From positions 1 through 15,129 of the forward strand of contig JASHYE010000327.1 of NCBI GenBank assembly GCA_030043155.1: a stretch of DNA of 15,129 nucleotides. Reading direction: 5' to 3'. This DNA comes from Candidatus Acidiferrales bacterium. GTDB taxonomy: Bacteria > Acidobacteriota > Terriglobia > Acidoferrales > UBA7541. The notes under the pieces were generated by a model. The model was not told the DNA's origin, made no database searches, and saw only the letters and a list, made by a program, of their open reading frames with translations. Positions 15,040-15,129 of this stretch are shown piece after piece (position 1 is the stretch's first letter; the number at the start of each line of letters is the position of its first letter). The position numbers and the translations under genes were made by a program.

Positions 15040-15129
15040 CTAATCGCCAGCAGACGCATTCGCCGCCTGATAACCAGCTCTGGCGTAGACGACGACTTTC
15101 TTCATTTTGCCTTTCTTGTTCGCGATCAT
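15040..15129 (-). CDS. 3' end of a leftward reading frame, unidentified
   Basis: From the right edge a minus-strand frame reads 29 codons and stops at TAG (15042-15040). The peptide is Lys-rich then Ala-rich, ending VVVYARAGYQAANASAGD. An ATG occupies the very last three bases, but most likely the gene begins beyond the window and this is its C terminus. It is convergent with the hydroxyacid dehydrogenase, 24 bp away. It is too short to assign a family. Confidence 0.4.
   Translation of the reverse strand: MIANKKGKMKKVVVYARAGYQAANASAGD

Noticed and set aside
1..15129. CRISPR array, tRNA/rRNA genes, insertion sequences, prophage or defence-system genes.
   Set aside because: No regularly spaced repeats, no cloverleaf or rRNA-like stretches, and no transposase, integrase, nuclease or toxin-antitoxin motifs were seen on either strand.

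Overview
The window looks like a chromosomal segment of an Acidobacteriota (Terriglobia-like) bacterium. The evidence is an Oar-like TonB-dependent receptor with an N-terminal carboxypeptidase-regulatory-like domain, a secreted Asp-box/VPS10-like beta-propeller protein of about 1,100 residues, moderate-to-high G+C, and a GlmS-like SIS plus PfkB sugar locus. This taxonomic reading is inference from gene content, not a database match.

Region 1 (1-6426) is a sugar uptake and catabolism locus. A TonB-dependent receptor, truncated by the left edge, runs leftward and is divergent from a DeoR-type regulator (1614-2459). The 217-bp gap between them holds a strong leftward sigma70-like promoter with ATTGT repeats inside it. 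A second DeoR-type regulator heads a leftward operon: DeoR2 (4611-5372), a GlmS/NagB-II/AgaS-like SIS isomerase or deaminase (3472-4551), and a PfkB sugar kinase (2541-3485) that overlaps the SIS gene by 14 bp. A second PfkB kinase, of the LacC/FruK tagatose-6-phosphate/1-phosphofructokinase type, runs rightward from a TTG start (5473-6426). Together they suggest import of an amino sugar or oligosaccharide, deamination/isomerisation to a ketose phosphate, and a second phosphorylation. No deacetylase or aldolase gene is in the window. The 10-mer CAAAAGGAAA occurs in both control regions and is a candidate operator.

Region 2 (6427-9984) is a 228-bp spacer followed by one large secreted protein with eleven Asp-box motifs.

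Region 3 (10066-15015) is a rightward run of four metabolic genes: a short homoserine-dehydrogenase-like oxidoreductase, a class V PLP enzyme of the TIGR01976-like cysteine-desulfurase family, cofactor-independent phosphoglycerate mutase (gpmI), and a D-2-hydroxyacid dehydrogenase that overlaps gpmI by ATGA. The first gene appears to start at an ATT codon behind a good Shine-Dalgarno sequence. The PLP enzyme has no Cys where SufS-type desulfurases carry the catalytic one. The right edge holds the 3' end of a leftward reading frame.

No tRNA, rRNA, CRISPR array, insertion sequence or prophage gene was seen. No gene-free stretch exceeds 300 bases. The most unusual points are the putative two-regulator sugar regulon, the ATT start, and the unexplained four-gene metabolic cluster; none clearly amounts to a new defence or mobile system.
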